A stretch of 64,000 nt of DNA, from NCBI RefSeq assembly GCF_032854445.1, contig NC_088307.1, positions 12,228,017 through 12,292,016 of the forward strand, written 5' to 3'. Positions 1 to 11,300 of this stretch are shown here, piece after piece. The DNA is from Liolophura sinensis. Lineage: Eukaryota; Mollusca; Polyplacophora; Chitonida; Chitonidae. The translations under genes were made by a program, and so were the position numbers. The notes under the pieces are model-generated. The model did not search any database, had not been told where the DNA came from, and saw only the letters and a list, made by a program, of their open reading frames with translations. Each line of letters begins with the position of its first letter. Position 1 is the first letter of the stretch.

Positions 1-414
1 ATACAAATACCTTCTTAGAAGAGTGAATCTATTTCTGTATTTATTTAGTTGAGTAGAGTAGATATATGTATTTTTAACAGGCTTTAAACTGAAAGATGGC
101 TTGCATTTTGTGATGTTTAGATATTAAACATGGTAATTTCCCAGCTTGTAGTATAATGAGTGTGTTCCTGGTATGATATAGCATTGCAGTTTCCTGTCTT
201 GTAGTAAGATAGATTTCCTTGTCTGGAAGTAGTGTAGTAATATTTGTCTGAAGTGTCTTGAAAGATGACCTACTGGTGAAAGTCCTCACATTCAAATACT
301 GTACATAGTGTTGCAGTTTCCTAGCTTGTAGCAGCTAGGATTTATTGTTTTCCTCTAACATCAGTGCGATAGTCTTTTTAACATTTTCATGTCTTTATTG
401 AAAGATATGGTCCT

Positions 415-578
415 GTACGTGGAAAGGTCTGGCAGTAACCTGCAGATGGTTATGGGTAAGGGTTTCCCCTGGGTTCTTAGTTCTACCTGGTTTCCTGCTA
501 CCATAATGCTGGCTGCCATTGAAATATTCTTGAGTATGGCATAAAACACCAATGGAATAAATAAGTCAAATAAATAAA
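415..578 (+). repeat. SINE-A, 3' part
   Basis: Copy of the main SINE starting at the tacgtggraaggtctg block and ending caaataaataaa; the tRNA head is missing. Confidence 0.85.
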
Positions 579-866
579 GATGGCTTACTGACATACATGC
601 ATACTCATTACAGCGCATGCGTCGCTGTCTACCTTCGCTTTACATCACTGCCACCACTAGTAAGTTTTGTACAGAAATCTTGAACAATGTCAAGGTCACT
701 GGGGTAATGGTGATGAGACAGAAAGTGATGTAAGAAAATACAAACAATCCATCTCAGTTTTTGTCTCTAACAATACTTATGCATTCTCTAGAGTTTATCT
801 AGAGTATGTATAACATGATTTCTAACCAAAACCTAAAACAATTTTATTGATGAATGCTGAATAAAT

Positions 867-1021
867 TTTATTTATTTATTTGATCGGTGTTTTTCGCTGA
901 ACTCAAGAATATTTCATTTGTACAACGGCAGTCAACATTATGGTGGGTGGAAACCGGGCAGAGCCTCGGGGGGGAAACCCACAACCATCTGCAGGTTGCT
1001 GGCAGACCTTCCCACACATGA
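867..1021 (-). repeat. SINE-A, 3' part
   Basis: Reads in reverse: ttatttatttgatcggtgt through accttcccaca; the tRNA head is missing. Confidence 0.85.
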
Positions 1022-1261
1022 ATGCTGATTAAACGGTTCTGCTGGACGACACACGTGATGAAGCTAAGTCTAAACAGACCTGTGTGTGTGTCTCACGGGC
1101 AAAGCTTGTCTAGTAGTGGCAGTGATGTAAATAAACTAGTACACATGTACATTTATGTGTATAATGCACAGTTTCAGTTGAACTAGAAATGGCTGTGACT
1201 GTCTGTGAATGAAATACCAGTTATACTGTGTTGATTGAATGCATGTGTATGACCATGTAGG

Positions 1262-1880
1262 ATTACATAGTGTATTGGATATGTGGGATCGTTGTTAACA
1301 AGCTAAGTACAGGTACATGTAGGATTATGTACTGTATGAGACGGCATGGGATCGGGGTTAACAAGCTAAGTACAGGTACATGTAGGATTACATACTGTAT
1401 GAGACATTTGGGATCAGGGTTAACAAGCTAAGTACAGGTACATGTAGGATTACATACTGTATGGGACATTTGGGATCAGGATTAACAAACTAAGTACAGG
1501 TACATGTAGGATTACATACTGTATGAGACGTGGGATCAGGGTTAACAAGGTAAGTACAGGTACATGTAGGATTACATACTGTATGAGACGACGTGGGATC
1601 AGGGTTAACAAGGTAAGTACAGGTACATGTAGGATTACATACTGTATGAGACGGCGTGGGATCGGGGTTAACAAGCTAAGTACAGGTACATGTAGGATTA
1701 CATACAGTATGAGACGACATGGGATCGGGGTTAACAAGCTAAGTACAGGTACATGTTGGATTACATACTGTATGAGACTTGTGGGATCAGGATTAACAAG
1801 CTAAGTACAGGTACATGTAGGATTTCATACTTTATAAGGCATGTGGGATCAGGGTTAACAAGCATAGGTACATGTAATCA
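1262..1880. repeat. Minisatellite, about 60-63 bp x 10
   Basis: Head-to-tail copies of a unit containing ggttaacaagctaagtacag and tacatgtaggattacatact. Copies differ by small indels near tgagac..gggatc. It keeps short open frames on both strands because the unit is often a multiple of three. Sits upstream of e1. Confidence 0.95.
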
Positions 1881-2844
1881 GGGTAATAAGAGGGAGGGAG
1901 TGTGGGGGGGGGGGGGGTCTGTTCTTGAGGGGTATCCGATGAAGGAGATGAAATCTTATCCTATTTCTCGTATTGATTACATGTGGAATCTTAGGCCCAA
2001 ATGTTGATCATTTTATTTTAAAATGGTGTGTATTTCACTCAGGCGACACATTTTGCTTTATTCCGACCTGTTTGTAGCCTCACTTTGCGAAGTATAATTT
2101 CTGAATTGAAAGGGCTAAGAACAAGAATTTTTGGCTAAAAAAATCTGTATTCTGTAAGCTTAATTAAAATTTCTGTATTTACCAAGAAGTAACAGAAATA
2201 TTTATAGTGTTAGTTTATTTAGTATAAAATATTATAAAAAATTAAAATATCATATATTAATATATAAATAAAATATTAAAAAATTATGATGTGACTGATT
2301 ATGACCTGCTTTATAAATTTTGGGAACTTTTTTACTGACCTTAAACAGCAACACTTGCAATTTCATGTTTGGTATTTTGTGAAAGGTAATGGCTTTATTG
2401 GGTTATTTTAAATTAAGAGGAAAAATTTGATCAGATTTGTGCTGATTAATTTTTTTGGCCAAAAACCTTTCAAAGGTATAACCTCTTTAAGAACACCTGG
2501 ATTAAGTGTTACATGTTTTTCCACAGACGTGTTTTCAGGGCCATATCTAGAGTCATTTTTGTTCAGGAAAGTGTTTGGGCTCCCAAACTGTAAAGTAAAT
2601 TAAGCAAAATTATGATGGTTTATCAATTAAAAGTTAAGTTTTTGTGTAAATTTCTTTCATTCACAAACTTCAACACTCTTAAAAAGCATCATTTTAAGTT
2701 GCATTTTTAAAAATTTCTTTATGCACACTCACAATGTCACCACTACAGTTTGGGATCAGAATCTTTTCTGTTTCTAGAGATGGCCCTGGTTTTTATTGGT
2801 GCTTGCAAACAGTAATTTATAGGTTTACAATTTTATGTAAACCT
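1881..2844. other. AT-rich stretch, nothing recognised
   Basis: Contains a g-run at about 1904-1917 and AT-rich sequence. No exon-like frame, tRNA or recognised repeat. Confidence 0.5.
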
Positions 2845-2858
2845 TCATAATTCATTAA

Positions 2859-3135
2859 GGGGGCCTCTGTGGCTCAGTTGGTTAGCGCGCTAGTGCAGAG
2901 TAATGACCCAGGAGTCTCTCACCAATGCCGTCGCTGTGAGTTCAAGTCCAGCTCATGCTGGCTTCCTCTCCGGCCGTAAATGGGAAGGTCTGCCAGCAAA
3001 ACCTGCAGATTGTCATGGGTTTCCCCCAGGCTATGCCCAGTTTCCACCTACCATAATGCTGGCCGCCATCGTATAAGTGAAATATTCTTGAGTAGGGCGT
3101 AAAACACCAATCAAATAAATAAATAAATACATAAA
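2859..3135 (+). mobile_element. SINE-A, full length, with 14-bp target duplication
   Basis: Best full-length copy (277 bp). It has a tRNA-like head with A box tggctcagttgg and B box gagttcaagtcc, a conserved body, the cgtaaaacaccaatc 3' end and an (AAAT)n tail. Flanked by direct repeats tcataattcattaa at 2845-2858 and 3136-3149, showing target-primed insertion. Confidence 0.95.
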
Positions 3136-3767
3136 TCATAATTCATTAATGTTAAGACGTTGGCGACCTTTAAATCTGCGTCATTAGAATAGAATAATCA
3201 TAATACTGTATAATTGGCATAAGCTATTGTTGTGTTGTTTACCCCAAACCATAAAGTCAGAAACACCCCATGTATTCCTAAACATTAAGTGGATTTAATT
3301 GTGCACTAAAGCTTCTGGAGAGAGTGGAGAGTTTTTTTGGTGATTTTCCAAGTGGCATTCATGTGTAAACTCTTAACCATGTTAACACTGGGCAAGACTG
3401 CTTTATGCTGGCACTGATATTTACAAAGGTTTGTTTTCTAATATTGTTATTGAATCAGGTAAAAAAAAAAATTGGAAACACCCCTGGAGCTGAAATGTAG
3501 CCAAACATGCTAATGCCAATAGAGGATTATAAAGGTAGATTATGAACGATCGGTGAAGTGTAAAGACCCTTGTATTGTCAGCTTTTTCCAAAGTAATACC
3601 TTTTAGAAGAATGTACATGTAAGTGGCTTTGTTCACATAGGTTTAAGGTGTAGGGGTGAACTCTGCCTTGATGGTAAAAGGAAACACTATAGGCAATGAA
3701 GACATCTGCTAGTAACTTGTCCTGTCACGTTAGAAAGTCCGTGAACAAGAAGTTTGCCACGTTCAGT

Positions 3768-3992
3768 GAATACCCTAACTCTTCAACCTCTTCAACCACC
3801 TCTGCAACCAATATTTTGCAACATTCTGAGAGAACTGTGGGGTGTAGAGAAATAATTTGCCAAGTTGTATGAAGCTGGCATTTTTAATGACACAAACAAA
3901 TCATTTTCAGCATCATTTTCATAATAATTTTACGCACAAATTACACTGAAAAAAAGTGCTTTAGTGGTTGAAAAGGTTCACAAATTACAGTA
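3768..3992. mobile_element. TIR element, subtype 2
   Basis: Starts taccctaactcttcaacctc and ends gtggttgaaaaggttcacaaattacagta, so the ends are inverted. Same body as 33158-33372 (acattctgagagaactgtgg; aaaaagtgctttagtggttg). Confidence 0.75.
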
Positions 3993-4317
3993 TGTGTATG
4001 CACACTACAATAGTCACTGGTGGAAAGTAGAGAGGATTAGAAGCTAACATATTATGCATTTTATGCATTGCCAGTACATATGTATAATATGCACATATGT
4101 TCAATATATATGTACATTTTTTATTTATTATACACTGATATTAATGGGACGGCATTGTCCATCTCTTCATTTCTTTGCAAACACTTAAATTCTTGTTTTT
4201 TTTTTTCTGATGCTACATGTTCACTTGCACTTGTATTTATAATCGGTAGAACTCTATTGTTTTTGGTGACATTGGCCAATATTTTTCTCAAGGTCATTGA
4301 GCTCATTTACCCCATTA

Positions 4318-4486
4318 AAATGACCTAAAATTTCCCCCTAAGAACTGCATTTTTCGAGGCAAATGAATATCTCAAAATATTTTTTTTGGTGCTGAAACTT
4401 ACAATTTTCCAATAGAATGTCACACCATGTTCCAACCTAAAAACACACAACTTTGTCATGGCCAAAATTTATGGTCATTTAAGGTA
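4318..4486. repeat. Dispersed repeat C (ggtgctgaaac family)
   Basis: Shares aaaatttc..gcatttttcgag, tttttttggtgctgaaac, ttttccaatagaatgt and ttatggtcattt with 62388-62612. Ends look weakly inverted. Non-coding. Confidence 0.6.
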
Positions 4487-4767
4487 AATTTTGTTTTGTT
4501 GCAGGCTTCTAAACACAGTATCTGTTGACCTGTATATTGCTTCATATTTGACACATTTTAATTGTATACATGTAGGTTTTCTGTTTATGAGCACTGTTTT
4601 TGTATTATGATTATTTGATTGAAGTACTGGTACTGTTTTCTGGTAATGCAAGAGAAGTAATCCTTTGATTTTCATTGACCTTGACCTACATGTATTTTTG
4701 GAATCTTTAGGTTTGTGCCTCTACTACTTTTTAAACACTCTTGAATGTTATAGATTTACCAAACTTG

Positions 4768-4832
4768 CATTGCATGTACATTTTACATGATGTACATTTT
4801 ACATGATGTACATTTTACATTTTACATGTACA
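4768..4832. repeat. Short tandem repeat (tacattttacatgatg)
   Basis: Three to four copies of a 16-bp unit ending in tacatgtacatac. Confidence 0.8.
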
Positions 4833-5118
4833 TACAGGCATGTTTGATTTGGAAGAACCCTGTTACCTGGTGATGATCTTAGTCAAGTTTTTCAAGGTCA
4901 TTGGTTTTCATATGAGTTGTTTTGTTGCATAAAATTAATTGTCATATTATGTATAAAAAAATATCAATATTTTTGATGAAAAGTAATTTTTGTGGAACTT
5001 ATACAAAATGTGCAACTACATGCAGTCCTGTTGAAAATGCCAATCATTTGTTATTGATCTATTTTTTCAAGGTTGTTGGGCCTGTGCTCCCAGTTGCACT
5101 CAAACACTATGGGCAAGC

Positions 5119-5275
5119 GTACGTGGGAAGGTCTGTCAGCAACCTGCAGATGGTCGTGGGTTTCCCCCCGGCTCTGCCCAGTTTCCACCCACCATAATGC
5201 TGGCTGCTGTCGTATAAGTGAAATATACTTGAGTACGGCGTAAAACACCAATCAAATAAATAAATAAATAAATAT
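5119..5275 (+). repeat. SINE-A, 3' part
   Basis: From gtacgtgggaaggtctg to the (AAAT)n tail; ends about 60 bp before exon e1. Confidence 0.9.
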
Positions 5276-5337
5276 ATGGTCAAGCGTTATTCAGTGCATT
5301 GTAGGTTATTTAGTCTTTTGTGTCTTGACTATTTCAG

Positions 5338-5381
5338 ATCTTGCTAAAGCATGGGATACTGTGGGGAAGACCAGATCTGAG
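5338..5381 (+). CDS. CEP350: CEP350 exon e1 (first recognised, internal)
   Basis: 44-nt exon between tttcag and gttagt. It begins with 2 nt completing a codon and ends on a codon boundary. It reads (D)LAKAWDTVGKTRSE, resembling the WDALSQTKAALRHIE helix near the vertebrate N-terminus, and joins in frame to e2 (LRKLQYRLGE). The short length makes the border call depend on that match. Confidence 0.72.
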
Positions 5382-8300
5382 GTTAGTAATTCTGGTTTAT
5401 ATTAATCTGTTGTTGTATATTATTTTGAGAAATTAAACTCTTTGGTGTGTTGGGCCCTCCACTGGCTTACTGAGTTCATGTATAGTGCTGGCCCCACGGT
5501 AGCCTATCAGCCCCTGACCAGCTGCTGACTGAAGAAGTTGGAAGATAAAGTAAATGCATGTACATGTACCTTAATCCCTCAACTTTTTTTTGAATATGAA
5601 AGAGCAACTTTCAGCGCAATTTATGCACATTTTTAATTTATTTTTTATGACAAAACTACATTGGTTGGATTGGCCATTTTCAGGGCTTAACAGAAGTATA
5701 ATTTTATCAATCTGCAGAGACAACTGATAGAACACGTTGCAAACATGTGAAAAGGTTATAGAATTACAGTAGGTTTGCTCTCATTTTTTAAAATTTTTAA
5801 TTAATCAAATGATTCGCATTTTAAATTTATATACTATGCAGAGACTGCTTGTATGTTCCAAGTTCCATTCGAACAAGACATATTTTTTTGAAAATTATTT
5901 GGATGATGCTTAACAGAACTGACTCATGGTTATTAAAATGCATTTAGAAATTAATAATTTGTACCTAACACATATGTATGGTAAACTGAAGTGTACTCAG
6001 ATCATACGGGTAGATCTCGTGTAGTTTTGAGGCAATTTGTCAGGTGTGGTGCTTTTTTTTTTATCCCTACTCTTGTTGTGACATTGAATTATAGGAAAGG
6101 ATGACATTATTAGACCTTAAAGAATTTGTTCTGGAATGCCACACAAAGGACAGTGTACATGTGCATGTTAATGTTTCAAATGTGTTCCTGTATGACATGT
6201 AACATGACGATCCAATAATAGCGAAATTCATTCATCACTCCATGATGTGCAAAATAAGCATTTATACAAGCAGTCCTTTATACAGGGTGTCCCAGAAGTC
6301 GCGCACCATCCAGGTTGAGGTTGAATGTTTGAGCTACAGAGCGTTGTTGCCCAATCTCTTCAAAGTATAAAAACCAATTCAACTCTTTCTTGTACTGTTA
6401 GTTTATTAGCCATAATTAACTCTGAAAAAGAGAAAAGAAAAATTAAAATCAGTATTAAATCTGAAATCTATTAAATCAGAAAAAAAGTGAAAATCAAGAT
6501 GGTGCATGACTTCTAGGACCCCTTGTATATTGATATACATCTCTGATCCCTCCTTCCATCCAATCCACATTTTTGAAATCCTTTTCATTTACAAAGGCTT
6601 GCCGAATTACTTAAACAAATTGGTTTTTGATTTTACTTTATTAGATAATAGTGTGTTTTGAAATATCCATAGTTAATTATTTTTTACACTTTGCCTTTGT
6701 ATTTTTGCTTTATTAGCTGCGAAAACTTCAATATCGTCTTGGGGAGACACAGAGAGTGCCACTCGGTGTTGGTCTAAATGAAACAGGGGAGGCAAGCATT
6801 ACTGACTATTCGGCCTTCTCGCTGGGCACCAATCAGACGTACAACTTGCCAAGTACAGGTCGACAGTTCCCGAGTGGGGTAAGGGTCTGCTGTGTAAAAG
6901 TCGCTAATTCTTCTAGTTTTGAGGACAGATAGGAGTAGAACTGAAAGCAAAGAATTACATTTATCTCCCAGTTTGGGGGAAAAGTAAAGATATGAATAAA
7001 TTAACTAACCAAAAGAGAAGTCGAATTTCATGTGAACTTTGAACTCAGCTTTGTCTAGCACCACCTCTCTGCCAACTGAGCTGTACAACCAGATTGGGAA
7101 CGGCTCGCTTGTTATATGCTGTGAATGATTTTTTTCAGCGATTGTTTATAATAGCAGAAAAATAAATCTGAGCTCAAAAACATGCGGCTTTAGATTATCA
7201 AAATTTTTACCTTACCATTACTTTTATTATTTTTATTGCACGCCAAAAGCAGTTCTCAGGGTGTCACATTAGCTTATTACACCTGTATGTACAGGTACAG
7301 GTATGAATGTCAAAGGTATGACTCACGTCTAAGGTGTAAAGGCAGACTGATTGTTCACCGTATTATTTATTTGATTGGTGTTTTATTCCGTACTCAAGAA
7401 TATTTCACTTATACGACGGCGGCTTCACAGTATTAATTTGATTTCTGAATTTCATATTACATGTATGTCACCTTAGAATGTTAATGTAGTCTTACATGTA
7501 GGTGCATGTATTAGATGCGTAATAATATAAGTATTAAAGCATAGGTATTAAGCCTCTAAGCCATAATCAGCCAACGGAGCTGCACACCCCTACAGCCTTA
7601 CAAAAGACCAGTTATTGAAATTTAATCTGAGCATTCAATGAGTTTCCCATTTGTTTCATGAAATATGATTAAACCTGTCAAATATAGGCTTGAAAGTGTA
7701 TGTACATGTAGATATTGTGTTCTAATATATGAAGCCAGTACATGCGAGATATTGCTGAAAGTCATGGGACATTGCCAGAACACAGGGCTACAGATCAACT
7801 GAGATTTGGTACAAAGCCACTTTTATGGATAGGCTGGCATGTAAGGATTTTACTTGCAGTGGGCTTTCTTGCACTTGCTTTGAACTAATAAGTCGGCCTG
7901 TCAAATTTTGATTTATTTGCTCGGATTGCTGTAATTCATATGCCAGATGTTTCAGTAATTGCGTTCTCAATTGCACATGTGGCAAGGTTAAACCAGGTAC
8001 ATGTGCATGTACATGGCTGGTCTAAAACTGATGGGACTGTTTGTTATGCTTGTTGGTCTCATTGCACTTGTGCTGGACATGGAATAATATCAGCCAAACT
8101 TTGACTTTTTTGCTGTAGTTCACATGTCCTATGTTACAATAATTGCACGCCTCATGGGTAGGGGGAAAAAACTACATGAACTGCATGTAGGTAGAAACTG
8201 ATGGGCTCTCATTGCTTGTGTGCCTCCATGCAACTGTGTTAAAGGAGAAGAAAACTTAAAATTATGATACTACAGGCTGAAAAGAGCACATTTTTTTTCT

Positions 8301-11300
8301 ATCTGGTGGTGCCTGTTGCATAATTTTGCAATTTTACCTAGCCATACATATAAAGCCTGAATAAAGCAAAGCTGGCATAAATCACTGAGTCCATCTCATC
8401 CTTCATCTTTAACACCCTGTAATTTATGCTGGGGGTGTGCTGCCTCTCAGCCAATGAGAGTGGTTGAAACTGCCAGCTTGTTTGTGTAAACTCGGAACCT
8501 ACGTCCAACATTCTGGTGTCCCGATCCTCAAGCGGAAAACGAACTGTACTGTTCGCTACCTTCTGGGTAGAAGAATTCTACTGGAAATATATGAACTGCA
8601 CTTTTAACTGTGATTTATTTGCTGTAGTTCACATCCCGACAATTTCAGTAAGTGCTCCTGGCCTTGGCTAAGGGAAAACTACATTTATGTGGTATGAAAC
8701 TGATGGGATCTATGCTTAATATTTGAATCTGTCACCTCAAGTTGAGGTAGACTGCTGCTTCATAACATTGGAGTCCAACAGGATTATAGATATACATGTA
8801 GCATAAACTCTGAAGCTGTAATGCATTTTAATGATGCTTGTATGTTGTAACTTGGCCTTGGACATCCCTGCTCTGTGTGTGGAGCCGTTGTTATGTAGCA
8901 TAAACTCTGAAGCTGTAAGGCATTTTAATGATGCTTGTATGTTGTAACTTGGCCTTGGACATCCCTGCTCTGGTGTGGAGCCTTTGTTATGTAGCATAAA
9001 CTCTGAAGCTGTAATGCAGTTTAATGATACATGTAAGTTGTAACTTGGCCTTGGACATCCCTGCTCTGTGTGTGGAGCCGTTGTTATGTAGCATAAACTC
9101 TGAAGCTGTAATGCATTTTAATGATGCATGTATGTTGGAACTTGGCCTTGGACATCCCTGCTCTGTGTGTGGAGCCGTTGTTATGTAGCATAAACTCTGA
9201 AGCTGTAATGCATTTTAATGATGCATGTATGTTGGAACTTGGCCTTGGACATCCCTGCTCTGTATGTGAAGCCGTTGTTATGTAGCATAAACTCTGAAGC
9301 TGTAATGCATTTTAATGATGCATGTATGTTGGAACTTGGTCTTGGACATCCCTGCTCTGTATGTGAAGCCTTTGTTATGTAGCATAAACTCTGAAGCTGT
9401 AATGCATTTTAATGATGCATGTATGTTGTAACTTGGCCTTGGACATCCCTGCTCTGTATGTGGAGCCAATGACAGTAATCTGTTTGCTGGTGTGTCCGTT
9501 TGTGCAGTCTGATGTTTGTTGTCCAGCTCATGTTGGTTTTGTGGTCGGAAGATCTGCCAGGAACCTGCGGATGGTCATGGGTTTTCCCCGGGCTTTGCCC
9601 GGTTTCCACCCACCATAATGCTGGCCGCTGTTGCATAAGTGAAATTTCCTTGAGTATGGCGTAAAACCCCAATCAATCAAATAAACAAATGCCTAAATCT
9701 AACATTTGTTGACTAAGTACCGGTAGCTTCCACCAAGATGGTGTGCACATCTGTACATCACAGTTTGTTAGTGACTTGCCAAAGGTTGGTGGTTTGGTTG
9801 CTGGGAACTTTTCTGTTTCCTTCTCTTTGACCCTGCAGACCATCATTTATCCTAATTCCTCAACCCTTGTCACTCACGAAAAGAACAACTTGCAGTGCAG
9901 TCTGTACACATTTTCAATATGATTTTGAAAGCAAAACTATATTGGTCAAATCTCTCAATTTCAGGCCTTCACACAGGTTAAAGTATTATCTGTCTACACG
10001 TGTACACAGAACTATGTTGAAATCAACACCTTACAAACATGCGAAAAGGGTGAAGAATTACAAAATCCAAAATCAAATTAAAAATGTGCACACATATAAG
10101 CTGCACAGAATGTCGCTCTTTCATACATGCAAAAAGGTTGAGAAATTAGGGTAGTATCAGTGGAGTTTACAATACATTAGCAGTACAATATATGTACATT
10201 TAGGTCTGTCAGCAACTTGCGAATGGTCGTGAGTTTCCCCTAGGCTCTGCCCGGTTTCCATCCACCATAGTGCTGGCTGCCATCATATAAGTGAAATATT
10301 CTTGAGTACAGCGTAAAACACCAATCAAATAAATAAATAAATAAATATATATATATATACATTTAGAAATTGGGTTACATGCATCGTGTATCAATCAACA
10401 CATTTTTCTTGACAGTGACTTTTATATGAATCTAAATATTGAGATCATTTATTAAGCAGATCCATTAGTTGTTCCTATACATACATGGACTTGGCCTGTT
10501 GTCCAGTGGTTCCAAGTTTGTTAACTATGGATTTACATTTTCAGGCTACTGTCGATAACCAGGGTTGGAGCAAGCATGTTCGTGTTCAGAAAGCTCAGAT
10601 CCCTGGGGCACGGCAGATAAGCCATCTAGGTAAGTAATTAATATTGTAATTACTGCGACTGCCAGTGGGATTATGATGTTAGCTGGTCTATAGTCAAAAA
10701 TATGCTCATAATATTTGTATTGTTCTATGAGGCTTTGAAAACTTTGAAATGCCTGTAAATTGAAAGTTAACGTTTCCAGGTCTTGAGAAGCTTTTAGTTG
10801 AGCCTGGAAAAATCTTGAAATTAAGAACCAGCTTGGCACATGTACTGTGGGGTGATCTTTGATCAGACTATAGAACTATCATGAGCTAGTTCAATATATA
10901 GGATACATGTACATGTACTTAAATCCACCTGAAGAAATGTGTTTCCCTTGGTACGTTTGTCTGCTGTGAATCAGCCCAAACTAGCTGAATCAGCACAGGT
11001 CTGACACACTCCCATTGTTACAAAATCAGTACAAGTGTTAAATTTCAATAATTTGTTGCTGTATTAAATGTCGTTAGTGAATTAAATTAGTTTCTCAAAA
11101 TCCATCCTCAATTCTTTGCAGAAGATAATTTCATGGAGCATCCAAATAGACAGCCAGGTCATCATGTGACCTCTAAAAGTGGGTCAGACAGAAGTCGTGC
11201 CCCACTTGACTTACCCAATCGGGACCCAGGGTTTGATAGGAACGCCCAGAGGGCAGCCAGCCCAAAAAGGGTGGATTTCAGTAACCAGTTAGAGCTGAGG

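Larger units (their letters stand above)
1..5337. other. Upstream/first-intron region, no exon recognised
   Basis: The first recognised exon starts in phase 1, so a coding exon ending in one extra base (G) must lie upstream. The vertebrate protein has only about 30 residues before the AWDTVGKTRSEL equivalent, so the missing start exon may be short. I could not identify it here. Repeats (SINE-A copies, a 63-bp tandem array, TIR elements) account for part of the stretch; 1881-2844 and 4487-5118 show nothing recognisable beyond AT-rich sequence. Confidence 0.6.

Noticed and set aside
1450-1804. Open frames on both strands with a 20-residue repeat
   Set aside because: Product of the about 60-63-bp minisatellite.
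2859-2960. tRNA genes at the SINE heads
   Set aside because: A and B boxes are present but the cloverleaf is not convincing, and the sequence always continues into the SINE body and AAAT tail; these are tRNA-derived SINE promoters.
10546-10839. 97-residue reverse-strand open frame
   Set aside because: Overlaps exon e3 and intron; no homology, and the + strand exon explains the conserved part.
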